This document shows, piece after piece, positions 52,542 to 63,716 of a DNA stretch of 64,000 nt. Location of the stretch: contig NZ_RZIJ01000019.1 in assembly GCF_003989665.1 (NCBI RefSeq), positions 1 to 64,000 on the forward strand, written 5' to 3'. The translations under genes and the position numbers were made by a program. This DNA is from Azospirillum doebereinerae (GTDB taxonomy: Bacteria > Pseudomonadota > Alphaproteobacteria > Azospirillales > Azospirillaceae). Numbering within the stretch: the stretch's first letter is position 1; each line of letters opens with the position of its first letter. The notes below the pieces were generated by a model. That model saw only the letters and a program-made list of their open reading frames with translations, was not told where the DNA came from and made no database searches.

Positions 52542-53541
52542 GCTTGTCCTTTCCAGCCGGCGGCGCGATCAGGCCGGCGGCGATGGCGAACTGGAAAAGC
52601 CCCTTGGGCGCGGTGTTCTCGAGCCGGGCGGTGGGCTCGATGCCCAGCAGGCCCAGCCCCTGGACGTAGCGGCGGCAGAGCGCGCCCTCGCCGATCAGCA
52701 GCAGCGGCCGGCCGGCGTGAATCTCGCCGCCCATGAGCGCGAGGCCGGAGACCATCTCGTGCCCGATCAGCAGGCCGGACAGGTAGTCCTTCAGCAACGC
52801 CGGCGCCATGCGCCGCGTGATTCCAAGGGTGCGCGCGGCGAAGAGCTGGTGCGTCAGGTCGCCCGGCCCGCTGGCCTGCGCCGCCCGGACGCCGTCGGCG
52901 AAGGCCGCGTCGCGGGCGCCCGTGTCGGCCTCCGCGTCCGCCGGCATCAGGCGCCCGAGGATGGAGTGCTTGGTCAGGACGGCGAAGACCTCGCCGGTCA
53001 TGTAGGTGGCGAAGCGGGTCATCCGCCCGTCGCTGATCCGCACCCATTTGGAATGGGTGCCGGGCAGCACCATGCAGGCGTCGCGCGCCCAGTCGGGGCG
53101 GTCGGCCAGCACGCCGGCGATCTGGATCTCCTCGCCGCGCAGGATGTCCGGCGGGGCGTCGGGCGGGTCGTAGGTGACGCCCGGCGCGATCAGGATGCTG
53201 GTTCCCGACGCGCTGTCGACGGTGATGGCGTGGGCCGCCAACGTGCTCGTGTCCGCCGGGCAGGCGACATAGGGCGCCTCGGCCCAGCCCTGGGCGCTGC
53301 CGACCATGCCGCCGGCCACCACCGGAATCCCGGCGTTGGCGGACAGCCAGTCGCCGCACAGATCGGCGAAGGCCTGCTCGAATCCGGGAAGGCCCGGCTG
53401 CGGCAGATTCTGGATGCCGTGCGCGTTGGCGCGCTGCTCCAGCACGGTGCCGCCGCCGTCCATGAGGAATCCACGCAGACTGGAGGTGCCCCAGTCCAAC
53501 GCGATCAGGGCAGCCCCGTCGCGCTTCCGTCCTGTTTCCAT
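52534..53541 (-). CDS. dgoK: 2-dehydro-3-deoxygalactonokinase
   Basis: 335 residues with the DgoK pattern: IALDWGTSSLRGFLMD at the N-terminus, AGGMVGSAQGWAEAPYV, GTHSKWV, and FAARTLGITRRM. It phosphorylates 2-dehydro-3-deoxygalactonate to KDPGal, the substrate of the next enzyme. The ATG lies inside the end of the iclR gene (37-bp overlap). Full length. Confidence 0.92.
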   Translation of the reverse strand: METGRKRDGAALIALDWGTSSLRGFLMDGGGTVLEQRANAHGIQNLPQPGLPGFEQAFADLCGDWLSANAGIPVVAGGMVGSAQGWAEAPYVACPADTSTLAAHAITVDSASGTSILIAPGVTYDPPDAPPDILRGEEIQIAGVLADRPDWARDACMVLPGTHSKWVRISDGRMTRFATYMTGEVFAVLTKHSILGRLMPADAEADTGARDAAFADGVRAAQASGPGDLTHQLFAARTLGITRRMAPALLKDYLSGLLIGHEMVSGLALMGGEIHAGRPLLLIGEGALCRRYVQGLGLLGIEPTARLENTAPKGLFQFAIAAGLIAPPAGKDKHV

Positions 53542-54347
53542 CCCAATTCCCTTGATATCGCGTCGGCGGTGGCCCGGACCATGGGGCCGAGTTCCGCCAT
53601 CCGTTCGTCCGGCATGTAGGGCACGGCGCTCGCCACGCTGATCGCGGCGACCACCTGGTTGCTGATGTCGCGCACCGGCGCGCCGACGCAGCGGACGCCG
53701 ATCTCGTTCTCTTCCAGGTCGAGCACCCAGTCCCGCCGCAGGAAGCCCGCCATCAGCTTTTCGTATTTCGGCCACGGCACCGGGCCGGGCCGGTCGCCCG
53801 GCGTCGAGGCCGCCGCGTGCAACTCGCGCCAGCGCGACGGCGGAATGCCCAGCATCAGCGCCTTGCCGATTCCGGTCGAGGCCAGCGGCATGCGGAGGCC
53901 GACGCGCGACCGCATCTCCAGCCCGCGCGTGCCGGGAATCTTGTCGAGGTAGAAGACCTCGCCGCCGTCGACCACGCCCAGATGGACGGTGTCGCCGGTG
54001 CGCCGGGCCAAATCCTCGATGTGGGGCCGCGCCAACGCCACCAGCGGACGCTGCTCCAGCGCCTTCATGCCGAGCTGGATCAGCTTCGGCCCCAGCAGAT
54101 AGCCCTTGTAGGGCACGTGGTGCAGGTACCCCTCCGCCACCAGGCTGTTCAGCATGCGGTGGACGGTGCTGCGCGGCGTGTTCAGCCGCGCGGCGATGCC
54201 CTTCACCTCCGTCGTGCCCGTCGCCACGCACTCGATCGCCGCCAGCCCGCGAAGCAGGGTCTGGGTGCCGGTGGCCTGCCGCTTTTCGGGCGTGGCCGGA
54301 TCGATCGCGTCCATGGTCTGGGTCATCGGGTCGGTTCTGGTGGGCAT
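53505..54347 (-). CDS. IclR-family transcriptional regulator
   Basis: 280 residues. The N-terminal winged helix (TLLRGLAAIECVATGTTEVKGIAARLNTPRSTVHRMLNSLVAEGYL) is followed by the IclR effector-binding domain (ARPHIEDLARRTGDTVHLGVVDGGEVFYLDKIPG, PLASTGIGKAL, ISNQVVAAISVASAV). It heads the dgoK-dgoA-tct operon and is probably its regulator. A palindrome lies 39 bases upstream. An ATG seven codons downstream is also possible. Confidence 0.92.
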   Translation of the reverse strand: MPTRTDPMTQTMDAIDPATPEKRQATGTQTLLRGLAAIECVATGTTEVKGIAARLNTPRSTVHRMLNSLVAEGYLHHVPYKGYLLGPKLIQLGMKALEQRPLVALARPHIEDLARRTGDTVHLGVVDGGEVFYLDKIPGTRGLEMRSRVGLRMPLASTGIGKALMLGIPPSRWRELHAAASTPGDRPGPVPWPKYEKLMAGFLRRDWVLDLEENEIGVRCVGAPVRDISNQVVAAISVASAVPYMPDERMAELGPMVRATADAISRELGWKQDGSATGLP

Positions 54348-54385
54348 CGTGTCACCTTGATGACGCGACCGTAGCGGCCGCGTTG

Positions 54386-54406
54386 TATGTTGTCAAATCC
54401 AACATA
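54386..54406. promoter_or_regulatory. Palindrome near the iclR start, likely operator
   Basis: TATGTTG-N7-CAACATA is a perfect seven-base inverted repeat in the AT-rich gap upstream of iclR. Its position fits an autoregulatory operator or promoter overlap. Confidence 0.6.
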
Positions 54407-54516
54407 GATAAAATCATATAGTGAGACATTCGGCTAGCGGACGATCTGACGCAGCGGGATCGGGAAACTTGACCCGATGGCCGCATCTGCCTAACATCCT
54501 GCGTATATTGAGCAAT

Positions 54517-54537
54517 ATGTCTCAATAAATGAGACAT
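54517..54537. promoter_or_regulatory. Palindrome upstream of the SDR gene, likely operator
   Basis: ATGTCTCA-N5-TGAGACAT is a perfect eight-base inverted repeat, and a further half-site TGAGACAT occurs at 54422-54429. Paired sites across a divergent gap are common for IclR-type regulators. Confidence 0.65.
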
Positions 54538-54642
54538 TATGCGTTCGGCCCGCCGATCGCCCCGCGCCGCGTCCGTCCGGACGCGAGGCCGGGAATCGCG
54601 GTCCGTGCTGCGTTTTCAACGATCGCAAGGAAGGACACGGCA

Positions 54643-55419
54643 ATGTTCGGGGATTTGAAGGGCCGGCGCGTGCTGGTGACGGGCTCGACCCAGGGGATCG
54701 GTCTGGCGGCGGTGGAGGCCTTTGCGCGGCACGGCGCGCTGGTCGGCATGAACGGCCGCAAGACGCCGGCCGACCTCGACTCGACGCTGGCCCGATTGAA
54801 CGAACTGGACGGCGAGGTCGCGTTCTTCTCCGCCGACGTGTCGTCCAGCGCCGAGGCCGCGCGTCTGGTGGAGGCCTTTGTCGCGCGCTTCGGCGGGATC
54901 GACGTGCTGATCAACAACGCCGGCGGCCTCGTCGCCCGCAAGCCGCTGGAGGAGATCGACGACGAATTCTTCGACGCGGTGACCGACCTGAACGCGCGTT
55001 CCGCCCTGATGGTCACCAAACACGCCCTGCCGCACCTGAAGGACTCGGCCAAGCGGAGCGGCACCAGCGCGTCGGTGATCCTGGTTGGGTCGGTGGCCGG
55101 CTACACCGGCGGCGGCCCCGGCGCCGGGCTGTACGGCGCGGCGAAGGCGTGGCTGCACAACATCCAGAAGAACTGGGTGGCCTTCCACACGAAGGACGGC
55201 ATCCGTTTCAACACGGTGTCGCCGGGCACCTTCGACACGGCCTTCCACGCCGACAAGGACACGGACACCAAGGCCCGCATCGGTGCCGGCTTCCCGATGG
55301 GCCGCTTCGGCCGTCCGGAGGAATGCGCGCCGACCTTCCTGTTCTTCGCCTCGAACGCGTGCAGCGGCTACATCACCGGGCAGGTGCTCGACGTGAACGG
55401 CGGCCAGTACATGCCCTGA
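54643..55419 (+). CDS. SDR-family dehydrogenase linked to the sugar-acid operon
   Basis: 258 residues of a classical SDR: TGSTQGIG near residue 14, NNAGG, the Ser of LVGSVAG, the YGAAK Tyr/Lys pair, and a C-terminal GQVLDVNGGQYMP. It is divergent from iclR and faces two palindromes, so it is probably coregulated with the dgo/tct genes. It could oxidise a sugar to the lactone that the SMP-30 enzyme then opens; this is inference. ATG 54643 with GGAAGGA eight bases upstream is chosen; the frame extends further 5' without a site. Confidence 0.85.
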   Translation: MFGDLKGRRVLVTGSTQGIGLAAVEAFARHGALVGMNGRKTPADLDSTLARLNELDGEVAFFSADVSSSAEAARLVEAFVARFGGIDVLINNAGGLVARKPLEEIDDEFFDAVTDLNARSALMVTKHALPHLKDSAKRSGTSASVILVGSVAGYTGGGPGAGLYGAAKAWLHNIQKNWVAFHTKDGIRFNTVSPGTFDTAFHADKDTDTKARIGAGFPMGRFGRPEECAPTFLFFASNACSGYITGQVLDVNGGQYMP

Positions 55420-55432
55420 GGCTGGGCACGGC

Positions 55433-55477
55433 ATGGGGATGGGCGGCTTTTATCGGCCGCCCATCCCCATGGGTTTT
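55433..55477. terminator. Bidirectional intrinsic terminator
   Basis: Arms ATGGGGATGGGCGGC (55433-55447) and its exact complement (55456-55470) flank an eight-base loop, with GGGTTTT following on the plus strand. It lies between converging SDR and dppF genes. Confidence 0.85.
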
Positions 55478-55492
55478 CACTTCAGGATTGGA

Positions 55493-56508
<1,016 letters not shown>

Positions 56509-56512
<4 letters not shown>

Positions 56513-57501
56513 TGGACCGCCTCCCCGGCGGCGTACGCCCCATCGGGCAGGGGGTAGAAGCAGCGCGCCTTGCCGTTGTCCACGTCGAACAGGGCCGGGC
56601 GCTCGGCGTGGCAGCGGTCGGTGGCGAAGCGGCAGCGCGGGCTGAACAGGCAGCCCGACGGGCGGTCGGCGATGCCGGGCACCATGCCGGGAATCGTCGG
56701 CAGCCGCCGCTTGCCCAATGCCCGTTCCGGCAGCGCGTCGAGCAGCGCCCCGGTGTAGGGGTGGCGCGGGCGCTCGAACAGACTGGCGACGGGACGGGTC
56801 TCGGCGACCTGCCCGGCGTACATCACGACGACGCGCTGGGCGGTCTCCGCCACCACGCCCATGTCGTGGGTGATCAGGATCAGGGCCATGCCCCGATCCT
56901 TCTGCAAGCGGACCAGCAGATCGAGGATCTGCTTCTGGATGGTCACGTCGAGCGCGGTCGTCGGCTCGTCGGCGACCAGCAGGCGCGGGTTGCAGGCGAT
57001 GGCGATGGCGATCATCACGCGCTGGCTCATGCCGCCCGAGAGCTGGTGCGGGAAGGCTGACAGCCGGGTCTCGGGCGCGGGGATGCCGACCTGCTCCAGC
57101 AGGTCGATGGCGCGGTTGCGCAGCGCCTTGCCCGACAGCCCCTCGTGCACGCGCAACGTCTCCATGATCTGGAAACCGACGGTGAAGCAGGGGTTGAGGC
57201 TGGTCATCGGCTCCTGGAAGACCATGGCGACGTCCTTGCCGGTGATCGCCCGGCGCTGGGCCGGCGGCATGGTCAGCAGGTCCTTGCCGCCGAACGCCAT
57301 GCGGTCGGCGACGACCTTGCCGTTGGATCCCAGCAGGCCCATCACCGCCAGCGAGGTCACCGATTTGCCGGAGCCGGATTCGCCGACGATGCCGACGACC
57401 TCGCCCTCGTCCACGGTCAGGTCGATTCCATCCACCGCGCGGAAGGTGCCGGCGCGGGTGGTGAACTCGACCGACAGGTTCTTGATGTCGAGAAGAGGCA
57501 T
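56509..57501 (-). CDS. dppD: Dipeptide ABC transporter ATP-binding protein DppD
   Basis: 330 residues: Walker [11 protein letters not shown]-loop [15 protein letters not shown], signature [15 protein letters not shown], Walker [15 protein letters not shown]-terminal iron-sulphur cysteine cluster ([14 protein letters not shown]) is present. Partner of DppF in the ATPase heterodimer. Starts four bases after dppC ends. Confidence 0.92.
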
Positions 57502-57505
57502 GACG

Positions 57506-58429
57506 TCAACGTTTCAGCTTGGGGTCGAGCGCGTCGCGGAGACCGTCGCCCAACAGATTGAAGGCCAGCACCGTCACCAGGATCGCCACGCCGGGCCAGG
57601 TGACGACCCAGGGCGCGCGCTGGAGGAACTGGAGGGAGGAGGCCAGCATGGTGCCCCATTCCGGCGTCGGCGGCTGCGCGCCGAGCCCCAGGAAGCCGAG
57701 CGCGGCGGCGTCCAGGATGGCGGTGGAAAAGCCCAGCGTCGCCTGCACGATCAGCGGCGCCAGGCAGTTCGGCAGCACGACGATCAGCATCAGCCGCAGC
57801 GGACCGGCCCCGGCGACGCGCGACGCGATGACGTAGTCCTTGTTGACCTCCGCCAGCACCGCCGCGCGGGTCAGCCGGGCGTAGTGTGGGATGACGACGA
57901 CCGACACCGCCAGCATGGCGTTGGTCAGCCCCGGCCCGAGGATGGCGGCGACCACCACGGCCAGCAGCAGGCTGGGCAGCGACAGCAGGATGTCCATGAA
58001 GCGCATGACCAGCACGTCGGTCGTGCCGCCGAAGAAGCCGGCGATCATCCCCAGCCCCAACCCCACGGCCAGCGACAGGGTGACGACGATCAGGCCGATC
58101 ATCATCGACAGCCGCGCCCCGTACATCAGGCGGGACAGCATGTCGCGGCCGATGTCGTCGGTGCCCAGGATGAAGCGCCACGTCCCGGCGTCGTACCAGA
58201 CCGGCGGGGCCAGGATCGCCTCGCGGAACTGGATGTTGGGGTCGTGCGGGGCCAGCAGTTCGGCGAAGAGGGCGACCAGGGCGATCGCGACGATCACCAC
58301 AAGGCCGAGCATCGCGCCCTTGTTCTGCTTGAAATGATACCAGAACTCCACCAGCGGGTGCGGCGGGCGGGTGACCGGGGCCGGAGCGGCGGCCGGAGAC
58401 TGGCTTGGCGTGGAGATTTCGGTGGTCAT
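57506..58429 (-). CDS. dppC: Dipeptide ABC transporter permease DppC
   Basis: 307 residues with an N-terminal OppC-type segment and about six membrane helices. The [18 protein letters not shown] motif and the EAA-type loop ([22 protein letters not shown]) are typical of DppC. It pairs with DppB to form the inner-membrane pore. Confidence 0.92.
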   Translation of the reverse strand: MTTEISTPSQSPAAAPAPVTRPPHPLVEFWYHFKQNKGAMLGLVVIVAIALVALFAELLAPHDPNIQFREAILAPPVWYDAGTWRFILGTDDIGRDMLSRLMYGARLSMMIGLIVVTLSLAVGLGLGMIAGFFGGTTDVLVMRFMDILLSLPSLLLAVVVAAILGPGLTNAMLAVSVVVIPHYARLTRAAVLAEVNKDYVIASRVAGAGPLRLMLIVVLPNCLAPLIVQATLGFSTAILDAAALGFLGLGAQPPTPEWGTMLASSLQFLQRAPWVVTWPGVAILVTVLAFNLLGDGLRDALDPKLKR

Positions 58430-58446
58430 GACTCGGTCTCAGGTCC

Positions 58447-59457
<1,011 letters not shown>

Positions 59458-59739
59458 CGCGAGGTCACTCTTTTGAAAGCACGGTCGAACGCAAAAGGCC
59501 GCGTCGGCGGCCGGAAAACTTCATCCTCTCCCCGGAACGGGGGATCGGGCGGAAGGAGCGGCTCCCCAGTCCCTGGGGCGCGGCATTCACACACAACGCC
59601 TGTGCAACGTCAATGCGGGCGACTGTGACATAAAGCCCTCCTCCGGCGATGGGAGAAGGGCGTCACGAACCCGTTGCGCCGTCCGGAGGCGGCCGCCCTG
59701 TTCCCCGGAACCGGGAAAAGAGGCGGCCGCCTCAAGCGG
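59458..59739. other. Gap between dppA and dppB
   Basis: About 280 bases without a gene. It holds the inverted repeat at 59686-59733 next to the dppA stop, plus other GC-rich repeats. The structure may lower expression of the membrane components relative to the binding protein, which is common in ABC operons. Confidence 0.5.
59686..59733 (-). repeat. Nested inverted repeat after dppA (attenuator or terminator candidate)
   Basis: GAGGCGGCCGCC (59686-59697) pairs with GGCGGCCGCCTC (59722-59733), enclosing a smaller CCCGG-type hairpin. It directly follows the dppA stop on the minus strand, where it could protect the dppA transcript or partially stop transcription. Confidence 0.6.
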
Positions 59740-61341
59740 TTACTGCTTCAGATCGACGTCCAGGAAGCGATGGACGCCGAACGGGTCCATCTTGAAGTTG
59801 ACGACGTTCTTGTTCAGGCCGACGTGCACCACCGAATGGGCGATGGTGAACCAGGGGGCGTCTTCCTTGAAGATGACCTGCGCCTGCTCGTACAGCTTGG
59901 TGCGCGCGCCGATGTCGGTCGTGCGCTTGGCCTGGACGGCGAGGTCGTCGAACTCCTTGTTGCACCACTTGGACAGGTTGCTGCCGCCCGGACGGGCCGC
60001 CTCGCAACCCAGCAGGTTGTACAGGAAGTTGTCGGGATCGCCGTTGTCGCCGGTCCAGCCGAGCATGCCCATCTGGTGCTCGCCCTGCTGCATGCGCTTG
60101 CGGTACTCGCCCCACTCGTACTGGACGATCTTGGCCTTGATGCCGACCTTGGCGAGGTCGGCCTGCATCATCTCGGCGATGCGCTTGGCGTTGGGGTTGT
60201 AGGGGCGCTGCACCGGCATCGCCCACAGGTCGGTCTCGAAGCCGTTGGGGAGCCCGGCGTCGGCCAGCAGCTTCTTCGCGCGCTCCTGGTCGTAGGGGTA
60301 GTCCTCGATGGCGTTGTTGTAGGACCACATGGTCGGCGGGATCGGGTTCTTGGCCGGGACGCCGGCGCCCTGGTAGACCGCGTCGACCACCGCCTTCTTG
60401 TCGATCGCCATGCTGACGGCGCGGCGGACGCGCACGTCGTCAAACGGCTTCTTGGTGACGTTGAAGGACAGGTAGCCGACGTTCAGGCCTTCCTGCTCCT
60501 GGACGACGATGGCGGCGTCCTTCTTCATCGCCTCGATGTCGGCCGGGTTCGGGTACGGCATGATGTGGCACTCGCCGGCCTTCAGCTTGGCGTAGCGCAC
60601 GGCCGCGTCCGGCGTGATGGCGAAGACGAGGTTGTCGAGCGGCTGCTTGCCGCCCCAATAGCCCTCGAACGCCTTGTAGCGGATCACCGCGTCCTTCTGG
60701 TAGGCGACGAACTGGAAGGGGCCGGTCCCGACGGGAACCTGGTCCAGCTTCTCCGGCGTCTTCTTCTGAAGGAGCTGGTCGGCGTATTCGGCCGACATGA
60801 TCGGCGCGAAGGGCATCGCGAGGTTGGCGAGGAAGGGCGCCTCGACCGAGTTCAGCGTGAACTTCACGGTCAGGTCGTCGACCTTCTCGATCGACTTCAG
60901 CAGCTTGGGCATCGCCATGTCGGCGAAGTAGTCGTAGGAGCCGCCCGACACCTTGTGGAACGGGTGGTCCGCCTTCCACTGCCGGTTGAACGAGAACAGC
61001 ACGTCGTCGGCGTTCGCGTCGCGGGTCGGCTTGAAATCGTTGGTGCTGTGCCACTTGGCGCCGGCGCGCAGCTTGAACGTGTAGGTCAGGCCGTCGTCGG
61101 AGATCGTCCAGGACTCGGCGAGGCCGGGAATGACCTTGGTGCCGCCGGCCTCGAATTGGACAAGATTGTTGTACACCGGCAGAGCCACGTCGAAGCTGGT
61201 GCCCGTCGTGTTCAGCATCGGGTTGAAGTTTTCGGGGCTGCCCTCGGAGCAATAGACAAGGGTCTTCGCGGCCTGGGCCGGCGCCGCAAGCGCCAGCGCC
61301 GCGGCCATACCAAGCCCGGCACCCAGCAGGATGCGCTTCAT
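59740..61341 (-). CDS. dppA: Dipeptide ABC transporter substrate-binding protein DppA
   Basis: 533 residues: signal peptide (LGAGLGMAAALALAAPAQA) and then KTLVYCSEGSPENFNPML, the diagnostic DppA start, with the rest of an SBP_bac_5 domain (GLAESWTISDDGLTYTFKLR, GTGPFQFVAY, YLSFNVTKKPFDDVRVRRA). It binds dipeptides in the periplasm. ATG 61339-61341 with GGGAGG nine bases upstream is chosen; the frame stays open further upstream but lacks a signal peptide there. First gene of dppABCDF. Confidence 0.94.
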   Translation of the reverse strand: MKRILLGAGLGMAAALALAAPAQAAKTLVYCSEGSPENFNPMLNTTGTSFDVALPVYNNLVQFEAGGTKVIPGLAESWTISDDGLTYTFKLRAGAKWHSTNDFKPTRDANADDVLFSFNRQWKADHPFHKVSGGSYDYFADMAMPKLLKSIEKVDDLTVKFTLNSVEAPFLANLAMPFAPIMSAEYADQLLQKKTPEKLDQVPVGTGPFQFVAYQKDAVIRYKAFEGYWGGKQPLDNLVFAITPDAAVRYAKLKAGECHIMPYPNPADIEAMKKDAAIVVQEQEGLNVGYLSFNVTKKPFDDVRVRRAVSMAIDKKAVVDAVYQGAGVPAKNPIPPTMWSYNNAIEDYPYDQERAKKLLADAGLPNGFETDLWAMPVQRPYNPNAKRIAEMMQADLAKVGIKAKIVQYEWGEYRKRMQQGEHQMGMLGWTGDNGDPDNFLYNLLGCEAARPGGSNLSKWCNKEFDDLAVQAKRTTDIGARTKLYEQAQVIFKEDAPWFTIAHSVVHVGLNKNVVNFKMDPFGVHRFLDVDLKQ

Positions 61342-61728
61342 TCTTCTAGCCTCCCGATATCCGGTTTGAACGAGTGAGATTCGCCACGTGGCCTTTTGAT
61401 TTCTTGAGCCATTTGGCTCGTGCCCGACGCGGCTGTCAACGTGAACATGCATACGTCGCCGGTCCACTCTACGGCGCATTCTTTCAAGTGCCAAGGCGGT
61501 GTTTCCGAACGGTTTTCCGGCAGCAATGGGTAACAGTTGCAAAGGTAAATTCATTGTTGACCAAAAGGGCATGGCTCTACCCTTGCGAATCCGCGCAACG
61601 TCCGGACGGGGAGGGCGAGCGGCAGCCATGCGCACCCGTCCTAACCGGCAGGCCGGACGCCCGTGCTAGGGTCGATTCCACCGTTCGCCCGCGAATGGAT
61701 CCTCCTCTCCATCACCGCTCGGCCCCCG
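61342..61728. other. Divergent intergenic region between dppA and the EamA gene
   Basis: About 387 bases with an AT-richer patch around 61520-61570. It should hold the dpp promoter. I see no confident promoter or operator motif, and no gene. Confidence 0.45.
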
Positions 61729-62670
61729 ATGCTTTCCGCCCTGCGCGCCAGCCCCTTCGCCGCCTACGGCCTTTACCTGTTCGGTTCCGCCCTGTTCGCC
61801 TCGAATCCGGTGCTGGGGCGTGCACTGGCCAATCTGGTGCCGCCGGTCGGGCTGACCTTCTGGCGCTGGGGCATCGCGTTCCTCATGGTCCTGCCCCTGG
61901 CCTTGCCGGGGCTTCTGACCCATCGCCGCCAGTTGTTGAAGGATTGGCGGCGCTACATCCTGCTGGGCGTGTTCGGGCAGGGGATCTCAGGGGCCGTGGT
62001 CTATTACGGGCTGGCCCACACCGGCGCCACCAACGCCAGCCTGATCTACGCCACCAGCCCGGTGTTCACCCTGATCATCGCGGCGGTCTGGCTGGGCGAG
62101 ACGATCCGGATGCGCCAGATCGCCGGCATCCTGGTGGCGATGGCCGGGGTGCTGGTGATCCTGACGCGCGGCGACACGGACGCCCTGCTGCGTCTCTCCT
62201 TCCATTTCGGCGATCTGCTGATCCTGGCCGGCGCCGTGTCCTGGGCCTTCTTCACCATCCTGCTGCGCCAGACCAACCCGCCCTTGCCGGCGATGACCAG
62301 CTTCGCGGCCAACGCGCTGGGCGGTCTGCTGGTGATGGCGCCCTTCTACGCCTGGGAAACCGTGGCGGTGCGTCCGGTGCCCTTCAACGCCACCACGATC
62401 CTGTCCATCGCGGCCGTCGCGCTGTTCGCCTCCGTCCTCGCCATCATCGTCTACCAGAAGACCATCGCGATGATGGGCGCGGCGCAGGCCTCCACCGCGC
62501 TCTACGTCTCGCCCTTCTGGGCGGCGCTGGGGTCGTGGCTGCTGCTGGGCGAGGGGCTGGAACTCTTCCATCTGGCCGGGGTGGCGCTGGTCCTGCCCGG
62601 CGTGGCGCTGGCTACCCTGCCGTCGCGGGGAACGGCCAAGGCAACGATCCCGGCTGCCGACGGCGCTTGA
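61729..62670 (+). CDS. EamA-family (DMT) transporter
   Basis: 313 residues with ten hydrophobic helices in two EamA repeats (FGSALFASNPVLGRAL, GAVSWAFFTILLRQTNP). Glu and Pro positions before helix ends (LIYATSPVFTLIIAAVWLGETIRMRQ, ALYVSPFWAALGSWLLLGEGLEL) are those of drug/metabolite exporters. Substrate unknown. No good ribosome-binding site is seen; ATG 61729 is chosen and a GTG at 61663 is the alternative. Confidence 0.87.
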   Translation: MLSALRASPFAAYGLYLFGSALFASNPVLGRALANLVPPVGLTFWRWGIAFLMVLPLALPGLLTHRRQLLKDWRRYILLGVFGQGISGAVVYYGLAHTGATNASLIYATSPVFTLIIAAVWLGETIRMRQIAGILVAMAGVLVILTRGDTDALLRLSFHFGDLLILAGAVSWAFFTILLRQTNPPLPAMTSFAANALGGLLVMAPFYAWETVAVRPVPFNATTILSIAAVALFASVLAIIVYQKTIAMMGAAQASTALYVSPFWAALGSWLLLGEGLELFHLAGVALVLPGVALATLPSRGTAKATIPAADGA

Positions 62671-62742
62671 TCGGAACGGCCCGCCCGACCATCTTGGCGG
62701 AAGCCCGCCGCCCCCGTCCACGACTGCCCGAGCTTTCCAGCG

Positions 62743-63600
62743 ATGACGACCCCGATCCTTCTGTGCGCCGACGATTACGGGCTGGCGCCGGGCGTCAACG
62801 CCGCCATCCGCGAGCTGATCGCGGCCGGACGCCTCACTGCGACCTCGGTCATGAGCCTGTGCCCCTTCTGGGTCGGGGGGGCCGCGCCGCTGCGCGAACT
62901 GGCGGACAGGGCCGATGTCGGGCTGCATTTCACCCTGACCGATCAAGCGCCGCTTGGGCCCATGCCCCGGCTGGCGCGCGACGGCCGCTTGCCGCCGCTG
63001 GGGCGGCTGATGGGGATGGCTTACACGGGGCGGCTGGATCCGGCCGAGATCCGCGATGAACTGGCGCGCCAACTCGACGCCTTCGCCGCCGCCTGGGGCG
63101 GGCCGCCCGCCTACATCGACGGCCACCAGCACGTCCACCAATTGCCGACGGTGCGGGACGCGGTGGCCGACGCCCTGTCGGCGCTGCCCGGCGCCTATGT
63201 CCGCCTGTGCGGCGAGCCGGCGGGCGCCGTCCTGCGGCGCGGCGTGGCGGTGCCGAAGACGCTGCTGATCGGGGCTTTGGGCGGTGGTCTCGCCCGGCTC
63301 GTCCGTTCGCGCGGCATCCCGGCCAACAGCCGCTTCGCCGGCGTCTACGACTTCGCCACCGCAACCCCCTTCGCCGAGTTGCTGCCGCGCCTCCTCGACG
63401 CGGACGGCCCGCCGGACGAGCGCCGGCTGGTCATGGTCCACCCCGGCATTCCCGACGAGGAGCTTCGTCGGGTCGACAGTCTGATCGAGCCGCGCCGGGC
63501 GGAGTACGATTACCTGAAGGGGCCGGCCTTCGCGGAGCTTCTGGAGCGGCGGGGAATCCGGCTGACGCGGTTCGCGGGGTTCACCAACATTCGGGCTTGA
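62743..63600 (+). CDS. YdjC/ChbG-family carbohydrate deacetylase
   Basis: 285 residues. The metal-binding motifs of the family are present: CADDYGLAPGVN near the N-terminus, GLHFTLTD, DGHQHVHQLP, and MVHPGIPDEE. Members remove acetyl groups from chito-oligosaccharides or related glycans, and HpnK acts in hopanoid synthesis. The actual substrate here is undetermined. It follows the EamA gene by about 70 bases and may share its transcript. Confidence 0.85.
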   Translation: MTTPILLCADDYGLAPGVNAAIRELIAAGRLTATSVMSLCPFWVGGAAPLRELADRADVGLHFTLTDQAPLGPMPRLARDGRLPPLGRLMGMAYTGRLDPAEIRDELARQLDAFAAAWGGPPAYIDGHQHVHQLPTVRDAVADALSALPGAYVRLCGEPAGAVLRRGVAVPKTLLIGALGGGLARLVRSRGIPANSRFAGVYDFATATPFAELLPRLLDADGPPDERRLVMVHPGIPDEELRRVDSLIEPRRAEYDYLKGPAFAELLERRGIRLTRFAGFTNIRA

Positions 63601-63716
63601 CCTGCTTTTCCGCTGTCCCTTACCTTTTTCGGATGTTTCGTTGCGGGTGGAACGAACAAACCCATCGCGGACGAGCGACCGGACCGGCCACATTCTTGGG
63701 GAAGGGCAGCGCACCG

